From Rhodococcus sp. BP22 (GTDB taxonomy: Bacteria > Actinomycetota > Actinomycetes > Mycobacteriales > Mycobacteriaceae), in assembly GCF_014281965.1 (NCBI RefSeq), contig NZ_JACFTB010000002.1, positions 538,606-602,605 on the forward strand: a DNA stretch of 64,000 bases, given 5' to 3'. A model generated the notes under the pieces. It was not told the DNA's origin. It was given only the letters and a program-made list of their open reading frames with translations, and ran no database searches. Positions 1 to 10,016 of the stretch are shown in pieces (positions within the stretch are counted from its first letter, which is position 1; each line of letters opens with the position of its first letter). Both the position numbers and the translations under genes were made by a program.

Positions 1-916
1 GCCAGGCTGTTCCGAGGATGGGAATTTTCTTGGCAATGACTTTGATTGCGCCTCTACCTGAACCGACGTCTACTTCTGCTTCGAGTAGTTCGACGATCTT
101 GGCGATCACTGTCCTGACGGTCTCTCGTATTTTCTCGGCGATGGCCTCTGAAATGGCACTGACAGTGCGGCCACACGGACCTTCCCAGTACATTGCAGCC
201 ACTTGCCGCCCCGCATAGTCCGAGAAGGCTTGTGCTGCAAGCCCATTCCAGGATCCGTCGACCCGCCGCACCCCAACTTCGAACGACGATGCCGCAGATT
301 CCATCGCGTTGCCGGCGATCTCGAATGCTTGTCCGAGACGACGGATTTCGTTCCAATTTCCGGTGACTGGAATGGTCGCGTCGTTCAGTGGACTCCAACC
401 GGACAATGCGAAAATTGTGCGGTCGATTTCGCCGAGCCATCCGGCGGCTTCGTCGATCGTTTCGCGGATATCGTCGATGGCTGGGTTCGGAGCTGGATAG
501 TCGATGCCGTCAGGTGACCCGTATTCGGCTGCGGAGGGGTACTTTTCGACGTTGCCCACAGCTGGGGTCTCGGATGTACCCGGTTGTGTGAGTGGAAACG
601 GAAGCAGATCGGTGTGCGCATTGAGTGCGTCGTAGTTCTTCTGGTCCTGGTCGTCGTACAGCCACGCTGCCTTCTGCAGTTCGTTGCCGATATAGCTGCA
701 ATTGGCAGCGAGGTGGACATGGCGGCTTCGGGTGTACTCCTGGTACTCGGAGACGAACGGAGCGAGGCGTTGCAGAATCTGACCGGGGAGGCTGTCGTTC
801 AGTCCGGCGTGTTCGACGATGTATCGATGGCTGGCCAAGGTGTCCGTCGCGATCCGGTCGGCCAGTTTGCCCATGCCTGCAATTTCACTGCTGTCCGTGT
901 ACAAGTCCTCGATCAC
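1..916 (-). CDS. WXG-type, ESX-like secreted protein, 3' part beyond left edge
   Basis: An open frame starts at a GTG at 916 and runs without a stop through position 1, giving 305 residues of an incomplete protein. A strong GGAGGAG sits just upstream, inside the end of the preceding gene, and only 3 bases separate the two genes. The protein is helical and charged. A Trp-x-Gly motif (SWNG, about residues 222-225) is followed by a long amphipathic helix, as in WXG100-type type VII secretion substrates. The N-terminal 110 residues look like a second helical domain. The C-terminus, where a toxin or effector domain would lie, is outside the window, so the role is open. The frame and coupling are seen; secretion by ESX is inferred from the WXG pattern alone. 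Confidence 0.65.
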   Translation of the reverse strand, partial: MIEDLYTDSSEIAGMGKLADRIATDTLASHRYIVEHAGLNDSLPGQILQRLAPFVSEYQEYTRSRHVHLAANCSYIGNELQKAAWLYDDQDQKNYDALNAHTDLLPFPLTQPGTSETPAVGNVEKYPSAAEYGSPDGIDYPAPNPAIDDIRETIDEAAGWLGEIDRTIFALSGWSPLNDATIPVTGNWNEIRRLGQAFEIAGNAMESAASSFEVGVRRVDGSWNGLAAQAFSDYAGRQVAAMYWEGPCGRTVSAISEAIAEKIRETVRTVIAKIVELLEAEVDVGSGRGAIKVIAKKIPILGTAW

Positions 917-919
917 TAG

Positions 920-2793
<1,874 letters not shown>

Positions 2794-3783
2794 TCACGCC
2801 GTCGTGGCGTCGACCCTGGAGTGTTCGTGTACCAGTGCATTGCGCAGCACTCGGGATCCTGCGGCGGCAGCAATTACGCCGGCCGAAACCTCGCAGAGTG
2901 TGAAGACAAGACGCGAAACGAGCGCCAGCCCTAGTGCGACGCCTGCGTCCATGAAAGGCGACAGCGCCGCGACTACGACCGCCTCGCGGACGCCGATCCC
3001 GGATGGGGCGACGATTACGAGCACGCCCGCACACATGCCGAGGGCAAGTGCGCCGATACACTGCACTAACCCGCCGAGATGGAATCCTGCTGAACTGGAC
3101 GCCAGAATCCACAGATGGACGCCATAGAGCACCCAACTGAGTCCGCACCATCCGAGTGCAAGCCCGATTTTGCGCATGGTGAGTTGTTTGGCCAGAGGGG
3201 CCTTGCGGAGCAGCTTCAACGCGAAGTTGACCAGTTTCGTAAGAATCGGTGGATAAGCGCAGATCAAAGCGATCGGTACAGCCACGATGACCAGAATCGC
3301 GGCAAGGGTGCTTACTTGGAACAAAGCGGGCAGGCCGAGCAGGCCCACGACCAACGCCGACGTCGTACTCAGTCCAACAGTGACCAGTACAGCTGTGAAG
3401 GCGGCGGCGCGAGACACTCCGGCGCGTCGGGCCAGTTCGGTTTGTAGTACAAATGCCCAGACGCTACCCGGGAGGTATTTTCCCAACTGGCCCACCAAAT
3501 AGCATCGCGCGGCGTCGAAGGCGGGAATCGGATGCTCCAGCGCCCCGAGCGCATGTTGCCACGCCCGGACTGCGGCACCCATGCCGAGGAACACGAAGAT
3601 TCCGGACGCGATCAGAGACCACCAATCGAGATCAGCGATCGTGCCCTTGACCTGAGACCATTGGGACTTCACTGCGAAGAAGATCGCAACAAAAATTGCC
3701 ACTGTGACCAGAAGTTGCAGAGCTTTGCCCAACAGAGCTTTGTTAGTCGACTGAGGCGGCGACGAGTCGGACGGAGTACTCAC
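2794..3783 (-). CDS. flippase-like integral membrane protein (LPG-synthase TM family)
   Basis: 329 residues with about eight hydrophobic segments, of the lysylphosphatidylglycerol-synthase transmembrane / AglD-like flippase-type family (UPF0104). The typical GQLGKYLPGSVWAF and PSGIGVREAV motifs are present. Members sit beside glycosyltransferases and are thought to move lipid-linked sugars. Here the gene lies downstream of the LpxA-type acyltransferase on the same strand with a 98-base gap and faces the aminotransferase/dehydrogenase genes across a divergent promoter. This fits flipping of a polyprenyl-linked sugar made by that set. The family call is firm; the substrate is inferred. Confidence 0.8.
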   Translation of the reverse strand: MSTPSDSSPPQSTNKALLGKALQLLVTVAIFVAIFFAVKSQWSQVKGTIADLDWWSLIASGIFVFLGMGAAVRAWQHALGALEHPIPAFDAARCYLVGQLGKYLPGSVWAFVLQTELARRAGVSRAAAFTAVLVTVGLSTTSALVVGLLGLPALFQVSTLAAILVIVAVPIALICAYPPILTKLVNFALKLLRKAPLAKQLTMRKIGLALGWCGLSWVLYGVHLWILASSSAGFHLGGLVQCIGALALGMCAGVLVIVAPSGIGVREAVVVAALSPFMDAGVALGLALVSRLVFTLCEVSAGVIAAAAGSRVLRNALVHEHSRVDATTA

Positions 3784-3881
3784 GTTGATCTCGCGTGCAA
3801 TGCCGACATGGGTAATGAGGTTACCAACCCACGGAATTTTTCATGCCAGCAGTCGACCATCGCGTGCTCGATCGGCAAGGT

Positions 3882-4610
3882 CTAGGTGAGCAGTGGCTTG
3901 GCCGAGATCGGCAGCCACCGGCGATACGCCTCTGCTGTACTGTCCGACAAAAGGGACAAATCCGGAATTAGCTGGGAAGAATACGCTTCGGATATCGCGT
4001 TGATATCAGGCTGTGGGTAGTTCTTCCGTCTCATTCCCACAACGTTTGCGCCGTGCATTGCTGCTGGATTCCCGACCACAGTTGCGAAAGGGGGAATGTC
4101 TTTGGTGACGATGCCTCCCATGCCCACCATCGCGCCCTCCCCGATGACTCGTCGCTGGTGCACCGCGCTGTTCATACCCATATTGCTGCCTGGACCTACA
4201 GTGACATGCCCTGCGAACGTGGTGCCGGGCGCTGCAACTGTTCCTGCGCCCAGCTGGCAGTCATGTTCTATGGAGACGCGATTCATGATGAAGGAATCGG
4301 GACCGACTATGGTGCGGCGTTCGCTTCCTTTATGGACGGTGGACAGCTCGCGAATGACAGTGCGGGGCCCGATCTCGATACCGAAGCCCTCCCCGACGGC
4401 ATCGTACGAGGAGAAGTGTGGAAATCCGTATATCTCGGGAGGAGTGCCGAGAACGCAGTGGGCGCCGATCCAGCAGTCGTCACCGATGACGATCGGCCCG
4501 CTCAGAACGGCATAGGGGCCTACGGTGACTCGACTTCCTATAACCACGTCGTCGCCGACGACTGCGGTGGGGTGAATATGGCAATCCGACCCGATATTCA
4601 TCCTCGACAC
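3882..4610 (-). CDS. LpxA-type acyltransferase (left-handed beta helix)
   Basis: 242 residues of hexapeptide repeats (IGDDCWIGA, VGPGSNMG) forming a left-handed parallel beta helix. It resembles LpxA throughout rather than a generic acetyltransferase. IEHDC carries the catalytic-type His (H116, matching E. coli LpxA H125), then SAVHQ, then the LpxA-like C-terminal segment GNPAAMHGANVVGMRRKNY. LpxA transfers an acyl chain from acyl-ACP to UDP-GlcNAc or its 3-amino analogue. No LpxC, LpxD or LpxB gene is nearby, as expected for an organism lacking LPS, so the acylated sugar must go elsewhere. The GTG at 4610 has GGAGGG eight bases upstream; ATG at 4601 is an alternative. Confidence 0.82.
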   Translation of the reverse strand: MSRMNIGSDCHIHPTAVVGDDVVIGSRVTVGPYAVLSGPIVIGDDCWIGAHCVLGTPPEIYGFPHFSSYDAVGEGFGIEIGPRTVIRELSTVHKGSERRTIVGPDSFIMNRVSIEHDCQLGAGTVAAPGTTFAGHVTVGPGSNMGMNSAVHQRRVIGEGAMVGMGGIVTKDIPPFATVVGNPAAMHGANVVGMRRKNYPQPDINAISEAYSSQLIPDLSLLSDSTAEAYRRWLPISAKPLLT

Positions 4611-4784
4611 TGCAAATACCCTCCAAAGTCCGATCCGAGCAATAGTTCGTTCCGCGCGATGAAACGACCTTACGCGGGGCAGGTGCTGCGACGCTCACTT
4701 CGTGCTCCACGCTAGGGTCAGAGTCGACTTGGCCCGATATTCCACGCTATCGTCCGCACATCTTACGTACCGAGGGGAAATGTA

Positions 4785-5885
4785 GTGATCTCTATTTCCA
4801 GTATCGAATTCGGCGAGGATGTGGAGCGCGAAGTTCTCGATACGCTCCGATCCGGAATGGTGGCGCAGGGTCCCAAGGTCAAGCGCTTCGAGGATGGGTT
4901 CGCCGAATTGGTCGGCACACGCCACGCCGTCGCCGTCAACAACGGCACGACTGCGCTCATAGCGGCGCTTGCGGTGCACGATCTCAAACCCGGTGATGAA
5001 GTGCTGACCAGCCCGTTCACATTCGTGGCCACGGTCAACGCGATTCTCGAGGCCGGAGCGACCGTTCGATTCGCCGATATCTCGGAATCGGACTTCAACA
5101 TGGATCCTGCCGCGGCGAGTGCTGCTGTGACAGATCGAACCGCAGTGCTGATGCCCGTGCATCTCTTCGGGCAGGCTGCGGATATGGCTCGATTGGGGTC
5201 CGTCGCCGATGCGAGCGGATTGAGCATCATCGAGGATGCGGCCCAAGCACACGGGGCAACGTTCGACGGTCAGGGTGCGGGCAGCTTCGGGATGGGCTGC
5301 TTCTCCTTTTACGCCACCAAAAACCTCACTACGGCCGAGGGCGGGATGGTCACCACCGATAGTGACCACCTAGCCGATCGTTTGCGTGTACTGCGCAATC
5401 AGGGAATGCGTGCGCGCTACGAGTACGAAATGGTCGGTCAGAACTATCGGATGACGGATTTGCAAGCCAGCCTAGGGCTCCCACAACTGCGTGGGTATCT
5501 CGATCAAGTGGAACGGCGCCGGCGTAACGCGGACATGCTGGCGATGGGGTTGAAGGATGTTGCCGGTCTGCGAGTTCCGAGCGAGCTTCCGGGACGCGGA
5601 CATGTGTGGCACCAGTTCACTCTGCTCATCGACGAAGACAGTCCTGTAGATCGCAACGAACTGGCTGTTCGCTTGGCCGACAAGGGCGTCGGCAGCGGAA
5701 TCTACTATCCGAGGACGGTATACGACTACGAGTGCTATCGGTCCCATCCCCGTGTTGTGATCGAAGAGACGCCGGTTGCGTCCTCGGTCGCAGCGCGGTG
5801 CCTGAGCATCCCGGTGCATGCCGCTCTCGAATCCGCAGATATCGATCAGATCGTCGCCTCCGTCCGCAACGCCTTGGAGGTCTGA
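4785..5885 (+). CDS. DegT/DnrJ/EryC1/StrS sugar aminotransferase (GnnB-like)
   Basis: PLP-dependent sugar aminotransferase, 366 residues, the normal family length. The PLP lysine is K179 in FYATKNLTTAEGG, and the cofactor-binding Asp is D151 in IEDAAQAHG. GTG start at 4785 with GAGGGG upstream. The next gene, a Gfo/Idh/MocA dehydrogenase, begins 2 bases after this stop, so the two are co-transcribed. Such a dehydrogenase/aminotransferase pair oxidises and then aminates C3 of UDP-GlcNAc (GnnA/GnnB or WbpB/WbpE). With the divergent LpxA-type gene, the GnnA/GnnB route is the better fit. The exact sugar is inferred. Confidence 0.88.
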   Translation: MISISSIEFGEDVEREVLDTLRSGMVAQGPKVKRFEDGFAELVGTRHAVAVNNGTTALIAALAVHDLKPGDEVLTSPFTFVATVNAILEAGATVRFADISESDFNMDPAAASAAVTDRTAVLMPVHLFGQAADMARLGSVADASGLSIIEDAAQAHGATFDGQGAGSFGMGCFSFYATKNLTTAEGGMVTTDSDHLADRLRVLRNQGMRARYEYEMVGQNYRMTDLQASLGLPQLRGYLDQVERRRRNADMLAMGLKDVAGLRVPSELPGRGHVWHQFTLLIDEDSPVDRNELAVRLADKGVGSGIYYPRTVYDYECYRSHPRVVIEETPVASSVAARCLSIPVHAALESADIDQIVASVRNALEV

Positions 5886-5887
5886 AT

Positions 5888-6859
5888 ATGAACGCCGTTC
5901 CGAAGATTGCATTGATCGGCTCAGGCCGTATGGGTTCGCTGCACGCCAGGGTGCTCGCTCAGTCCAATGATTGTGAACTGAGTCTGCTCGTAGAACCACG
6001 GGAACAGCAGGGCAAGGAAATCGCCGATCGTTTCGGATGCCGCTGGGCCGAAGACTTCGAGGATTTGGCCGATATCGACGCCGTCGTCGTCGCCGCGGCC
6101 ACTCCGACACACTACGATATCGCGGGACGAGTGCTCGACCTCGGTAAGCCAGTTCTGGTCGAAAAGCCTTTGGCTGCAACGTATGAGCAGAGTCGCGATC
6201 TCATCGAACGTTCCTCGGCGCAGGGAATTCCATTGATGTGTGGCCTGCTCGAGCGTTTCAATCCTGCAGTCCGAACTGCAAAGGAGTTCGTGGGGGAGGT
6301 ATGGCAGGTCAACGGCATCAGGCATTCGCCATTTGTCCCGCGGATAACCACCGGGGTTGCGACCGACCTGTTGATTCATGACGTCGATTTGGCCATTCAC
6401 TTCGTTGGGTCGCAACCGAGCGTCGTTCGAGGCGACTTCGGGTTCTTCCATGAAACGTCCAAGGCCAACCGGTCCGAGGACTGTGCCGACACGATCCTTC
6501 GTTTCGACTCAGGAGCGATCGCAACCATCTCGGCGAGCCGTGTGAGTCAGCGTAAAATCCGCCAGATCTCGCTTCTCGAAGCCGATCGTCTGATCGAGAT
6601 CGACCTACTGCGACGCGACATAACAATCTATCGCCATGTCGACGAGGAACTACCGGCAGATCGAGATGGGTATCAGCAACAGACCATTATCGAGATTCCG
6701 GCGATTCGGTACAGCGAGGAACCACTCGCCGCGCAGCTACGCAGCTTCCTCGCGTTAGTGGACGGCACCGGCGATGCCGACCGTGAGCGGGCGTCCGTTC
6801 TACCGGCTCACGGCGTTGTCGACGAGGTGACTTCATCGGCTTCCGTCCGAACCGCGTGA
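5888..6859 (+). CDS. Gfo/Idh/MocA family NAD-dependent sugar dehydrogenase (GnnA-like)
   Basis: 323 residues. The Rossmann motif IGSGRMGSLHA is at the N-terminus, the family motif VEKPLA (EKP 92-94) contains the catalytic Lys, and the IHDVDLAIH segment (164-171) is in the active site. It is predicted to oxidise a nucleotide sugar to the 3-keto form used by the aminotransferase upstream. The start at 5888 lies 2 bases after the previous stop; longer readings into the previous gene are unlikely. The 3' end overlaps the convergent membrane-protein gene by 52 bases. Confidence 0.87.
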   Translation: MNAVPKIALIGSGRMGSLHARVLAQSNDCELSLLVEPREQQGKEIADRFGCRWAEDFEDLADIDAVVVAAATPTHYDIAGRVLDLGKPVLVEKPLAATYEQSRDLIERSSAQGIPLMCGLLERFNPAVRTAKEFVGEVWQVNGIRHSPFVPRITTGVATDLLIHDVDLAIHFVGSQPSVVRGDFGFFHETSKANRSEDCADTILRFDSGAIATISASRVSQRKIRQISLLEADRLIEIDLLRRDITIYRHVDEELPADRDGYQQQTIIEIPAIRYSEEPLAAQLRSFLALVDGTGDADRERASVLPAHGVVDEVTSSASVRTA

Positions 6860-9027
6860 TTCTGGCGTCGGCGCATTACCGAGTAGAGGATTGCCTGTGC
6901 CAGGGCGGCCGCCAATCCTAATGCAGCCAAACCGATTCCGAGGTTGCGTCCAGGGGGAGCGTACGTCAAGTCCAGGGAACTCCCACCCTCGGAAGTGGAC
7001 GGAAGATCTACTTGGATAAGCCCCCCAGGCGTTGCGGTGATCGGTACTTCGGTGCCGTCCACGGTTGCCGTCCATCCCGGCCAGGCCAGCAGAGCGAACG
7101 TCGCAGTACCTGACCCGCTGTACTGCACGGTTTCGCTTGTATCGGTGGCAGCGGAATCGCCCTCAATGGTTACATCGGGTCCGACGGCCGACAGTCGTCC
7201 ATCGGGCCAGGGCAATGGCGCATTCCGCCGCGCTACGGTGACACCTCGACTCTTGTCGATCGTCCACTCGTCAGGTGAGAACGAGTCGAATGCATGGTAG
7301 CCGCCATATGGCCCACTGTTCTGGACGACGACAGTTTCGAGCTTCAACGCATCGAGCCAGCTCACGTCGGTTCCGGGCGCCGTGGCGTCTAGTCGCAGGA
7401 CGGCATCCGGACAGGTCACTCCGCCGTAGTAGTTCAGGCAGAGGGCATTCACGAAGTCGCCGTAGCTGATTCCGGCGTAGCTGTTTATCGCGCGCACTCC
7501 TGCGGGTTGCCAGGCATTACCGAAAAGCAGATCGCCCCACTGGCCAGTGGGGTCGTCTGGAGAGATGTATTTCGTATCGGCAACGACGAATGTATTACCG
7601 GTGTAGCGGTTCTCGAATCGATCCTGCATGAATCCGATCTGGCGAGGGAAACGCCAGGGCGTCACGTTGTCGTTGCCCGGAAACCATGCAACCGTTTGCA
7701 GCGACAATATGGTCAGCGTTCCAAGGACTAGCCCTCCAACAACGCCTTTCGGGTATCGACAGGCCGACAAAATAACGATTGCGGTCAAGGCCGCACATAC
7801 CAGAAGTGACAGCGCGTGAATCCCGAGGTCTTCTGGCACGTTCGACCAAGACAGGTAGAACTGTGCCAACAGTAGGACTGCGCTGATCAGCGCCCGGACT
7901 TTGGCGCGATCGCGATAAAGCCCAGCACTCGCAGCGACCGCAAATGCGATGACTATCGGAAGTTGCCCGTATTCGATCAACCTTGCCGGCCAACGGAAGA
8001 GCCATAGGTTGGAGGGGCCGAGTAGCAGTACGAGATAGATGCCGAAGAAGACCAGAAGTGAAAGTCCTTGGCGTGTCAAGAACTTTAGTTCGGACCACTT
8101 CAGCCAGGGGGCCAACGGGATGATGAACCACGCAAGAAAGCCGAGAGGGATAGTGGTGTAAGACGAACCGAACACCGATACAAGCGGTAGATTGCTGGGC
8201 GCGCTCAGGTTGAGCAAATCACCGAGATCTGGGCGCAGGGCGCCGTCGTTGGAGACACCGGATTGCGTTCGGACGGACACGCCGGTGGTGAATGCGAGTG
8301 GTAGATAGACGATCAGCGCCATGGCAAGTACGGCCGCACCGCTCCACACCATAGACAAAATTCGTGGGGCTCTGCCAGTGAAGATGCACTCCACTGCCAC
8401 CGCCAGGTACACAACAGCAACACCAACAGCGCCGTAGGGGTTTCCTGTCGTCATCGCCAGTAGACCGAAAACGACGGATACGAGGGGATTCACCGTTCCA
8501 CGGGCCGCTGCGCGCGTCGACCACCAAACATGGGGCAGCCACGCAAAGGCGATCAATCCCGATGCCCAACTTGATGCGTCGAAGTACAGCGTGTAACCGG
8601 CGAACGGCATTGCGAAGCCTGCAACGAATGCCATGGACTGTCGTGCGCCGAACTGCCGCGCCAGTACATAGACGCCGACGGCCAGAATTGCCATGAACTG
8701 CATCTTGACCAGAGTGATTCCGATGGCAAGGTTCGGTATGAGTGCGATGACGACGGAATCTGTAAGCAGTACGGGGTTGTACGTGCCGTACAGGGCTTCG
8801 GCGGTGATGTTCCCGCCGGCCCACATCTCAGGGATCAAGGTCGGCCACGAACCGGCAAGAAGACGTTCGCCGATGGTGTGCCATGCCGGTGCGAACGCTG
8901 CCGCACTGTCGTCCCAGTAGTAGAACCAGCGATTGGACAGCAACGGAATGGCGGCGGTGAGAGCCACGGCGAGCGCGAGAAGCATCGGTGGAGCAACCCG
9001 TTTGGTCAGGGGAAGTGCAGTGTTCAC
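6808..9027 (-). CDS. large polytopic membrane protein, GT-C / YfhO-like
   Basis: 739 residues from the GTG at 9027. About twelve hydrophobic segments occupy the first 500 residues, followed by an extracytoplasmic domain of about 200 residues and a final membrane helix before a basic tail. The first outside loop carries WDD (FYYWDDSAAAFAP), the acidic pair typical of GT-C glycosyltransferases that use polyprenyl-phosphate sugars. It sits beside a polyprenyl-phosphate-type GT2 and the sugar-modifying genes, so it may transfer the modified sugar to an envelope glycan, as the GT-C partner of PpgS does in mycobacteria. Glycosyltransferase activity is inferred. Starts further upstream would run into the divergent GT2 promoter. 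Confidence 0.7.
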   Translation of the reverse strand: MNTALPLTKRVAPPMLLALAVALTAAIPLLSNRWFYYWDDSAAAFAPAWHTIGERLLAGSWPTLIPEMWAGGNITAEALYGTYNPVLLTDSVVIALIPNLAIGITLVKMQFMAILAVGVYVLARQFGARQSMAFVAGFAMPFAGYTLYFDASSWASGLIAFAWLPHVWWSTRAAARGTVNPLVSVVFGLLAMTTGNPYGAVGVAVVYLAVAVECIFTGRAPRILSMVWSGAAVLAMALIVYLPLAFTTGVSVRTQSGVSNDGALRPDLGDLLNLSAPSNLPLVSVFGSSYTTIPLGFLAWFIIPLAPWLKWSELKFLTRQGLSLLVFFGIYLVLLLGPSNLWLFRWPARLIEYGQLPIVIAFAVAASAGLYRDRAKVRALISAVLLLAQFYLSWSNVPEDLGIHALSLLVCAALTAIVILSACRYPKGVVGGLVLGTLTILSLQTVAWFPGNDNVTPWRFPRQIGFMQDRFENRYTGNTFVVADTKYISPDDPTGQWGDLLFGNAWQPAGVRAINSYAGISYGDFVNALCLNYYGGVTCPDAVLRLDATAPGTDVSWLDALKLETVVVQNSGPYGGYHAFDSFSPDEWTIDKSRGVTVARRNAPLPWPDGRLSAVGPDVTIEGDSAATDTSETVQYSGSGTATFALLAWPGWTATVDGTEVPITATPGGLIQVDLPSTSEGGSSLDLTYAPPGRNLGIGLAALGLAAALAQAILYSVMRRRQNHAVRTEADEVTSSTTP

Positions 9028-9129
9028 GAGACGCCTTCGTCGATGGTTGTTGCCTGGAACTGGTGCGCTTCGATGCAGCGTAGTATTTCCGCTGACCATC
9101 CAACCGTGGTGGGTTGAAGGAGTTGTTCG

Positions 9130-9909
9130 GTGGGTACGTCTGCACCCCTTCCCGAGGGGAAGTCTCAGCTCGATTTGTCGATCGTCATCCCCGCCCACAA
9201 TTCTGGACGGGTCCTGGAAGTCACGGTCGGGCGCTTCGGCGATTACCTCACCGGGATACCGGCCGAGATCATTGTGGTGGAGAACGGGTCCACCGACGAC
9301 ACCGCACTAATCTGCCGCCGACTGGAGCAGGAGTGGAACCATCCAACGGTCGCTCTGCGACTGTTCACCAGCGACAAAGGAATGGGCAACGCGCTCCGGG
9401 TCGGCTCGTCGAACAGTCGCGGTGCTCAGGTACTGCTCACCGCGGACGATCTTCCGTTCGGCTTCGACGATCTCGACGCGGCACGAGTACTCACCGAGAG
9501 CATGGGGCACGCGCCGCTGCTCATGATCGGGTCCAAGGGACATCCGGAGTCCGTGATCGACCGCGGACCGATGCGATCGACGATGACGCGAGGCTTCTCG
9601 ATTCTTCGCCGCCTGATTCTCGGCACCCGCGCCAAAGACCCGCAGGGGACGTTCCTGATCGACGGGGAACTGCTGAGATCACTCGTCGGTTCTCTCGCCG
9701 AACCTGGTTTTCTGTTCACTACCGAGCTCGATTACGCGTTGGAGTTGGCTGGTATCGAGCCCGTCGAACTCCCTGTGCGGTTGTCCGATTCACACCGCGA
9801 TCAGCCCAGTCGAGTGGCCGGCGGCGATGTCCTGGCGATGGCACGTGGACTGCTGTCCCTTCGTGGGCGCAAGGACGAACTGAAGGCCGCGGCTACCGCT
9901 GGTTTGTGA
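9130..9909 (+). CDS. GT2 glycosyltransferase, polyprenyl-phosphate sugar synthase type
   Basis: 259 residues, a single GT-A domain: SIVIPAHN at the N-terminus, VVENGSTDDT, a nucleotide/metal site LTADDLPFG, and a C-terminal acceptor region. Its length and lack of membrane helices resemble DPM1- and PpgS-like enzymes that load a sugar onto polyprenyl phosphate. GTG start at 9130. It lies between the divergent GT-C-like gene and glfT2, which suggests it supplies the lipid-linked donor for that membrane protein. The donor sugar could be the acylated amino sugar inferred from the neighbouring genes; this is not proven by the sequence. Confidence 0.75.
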   Translation: MGTSAPLPEGKSQLDLSIVIPAHNSGRVLEVTVGRFGDYLTGIPAEIIVVENGSTDDTALICRRLEQEWNHPTVALRLFTSDKGMGNALRVGSSNSRGAQVLLTADDLPFGFDDLDAARVLTESMGHAPLLMIGSKGHPESVIDRGPMRSTMTRGFSILRRLILGTRAKDPQGTFLIDGELLRSLVGSLAEPGFLFTTELDYALELAGIEPVELPVRLSDSHRDQPSRVAGGDVLAMARGLLSLRGRKDELKAAATAGL

Positions 9910-10016
9910 GTCCCGCGGCGCGATGAAGGTAGGACGTGTGTCCGTTGATAGCCTGGGCAACGGTCGGACTGCGCCGATTGCGCAGCCCAGCACAGCTTTG
10001 AAAGGTAGTCGACTGT

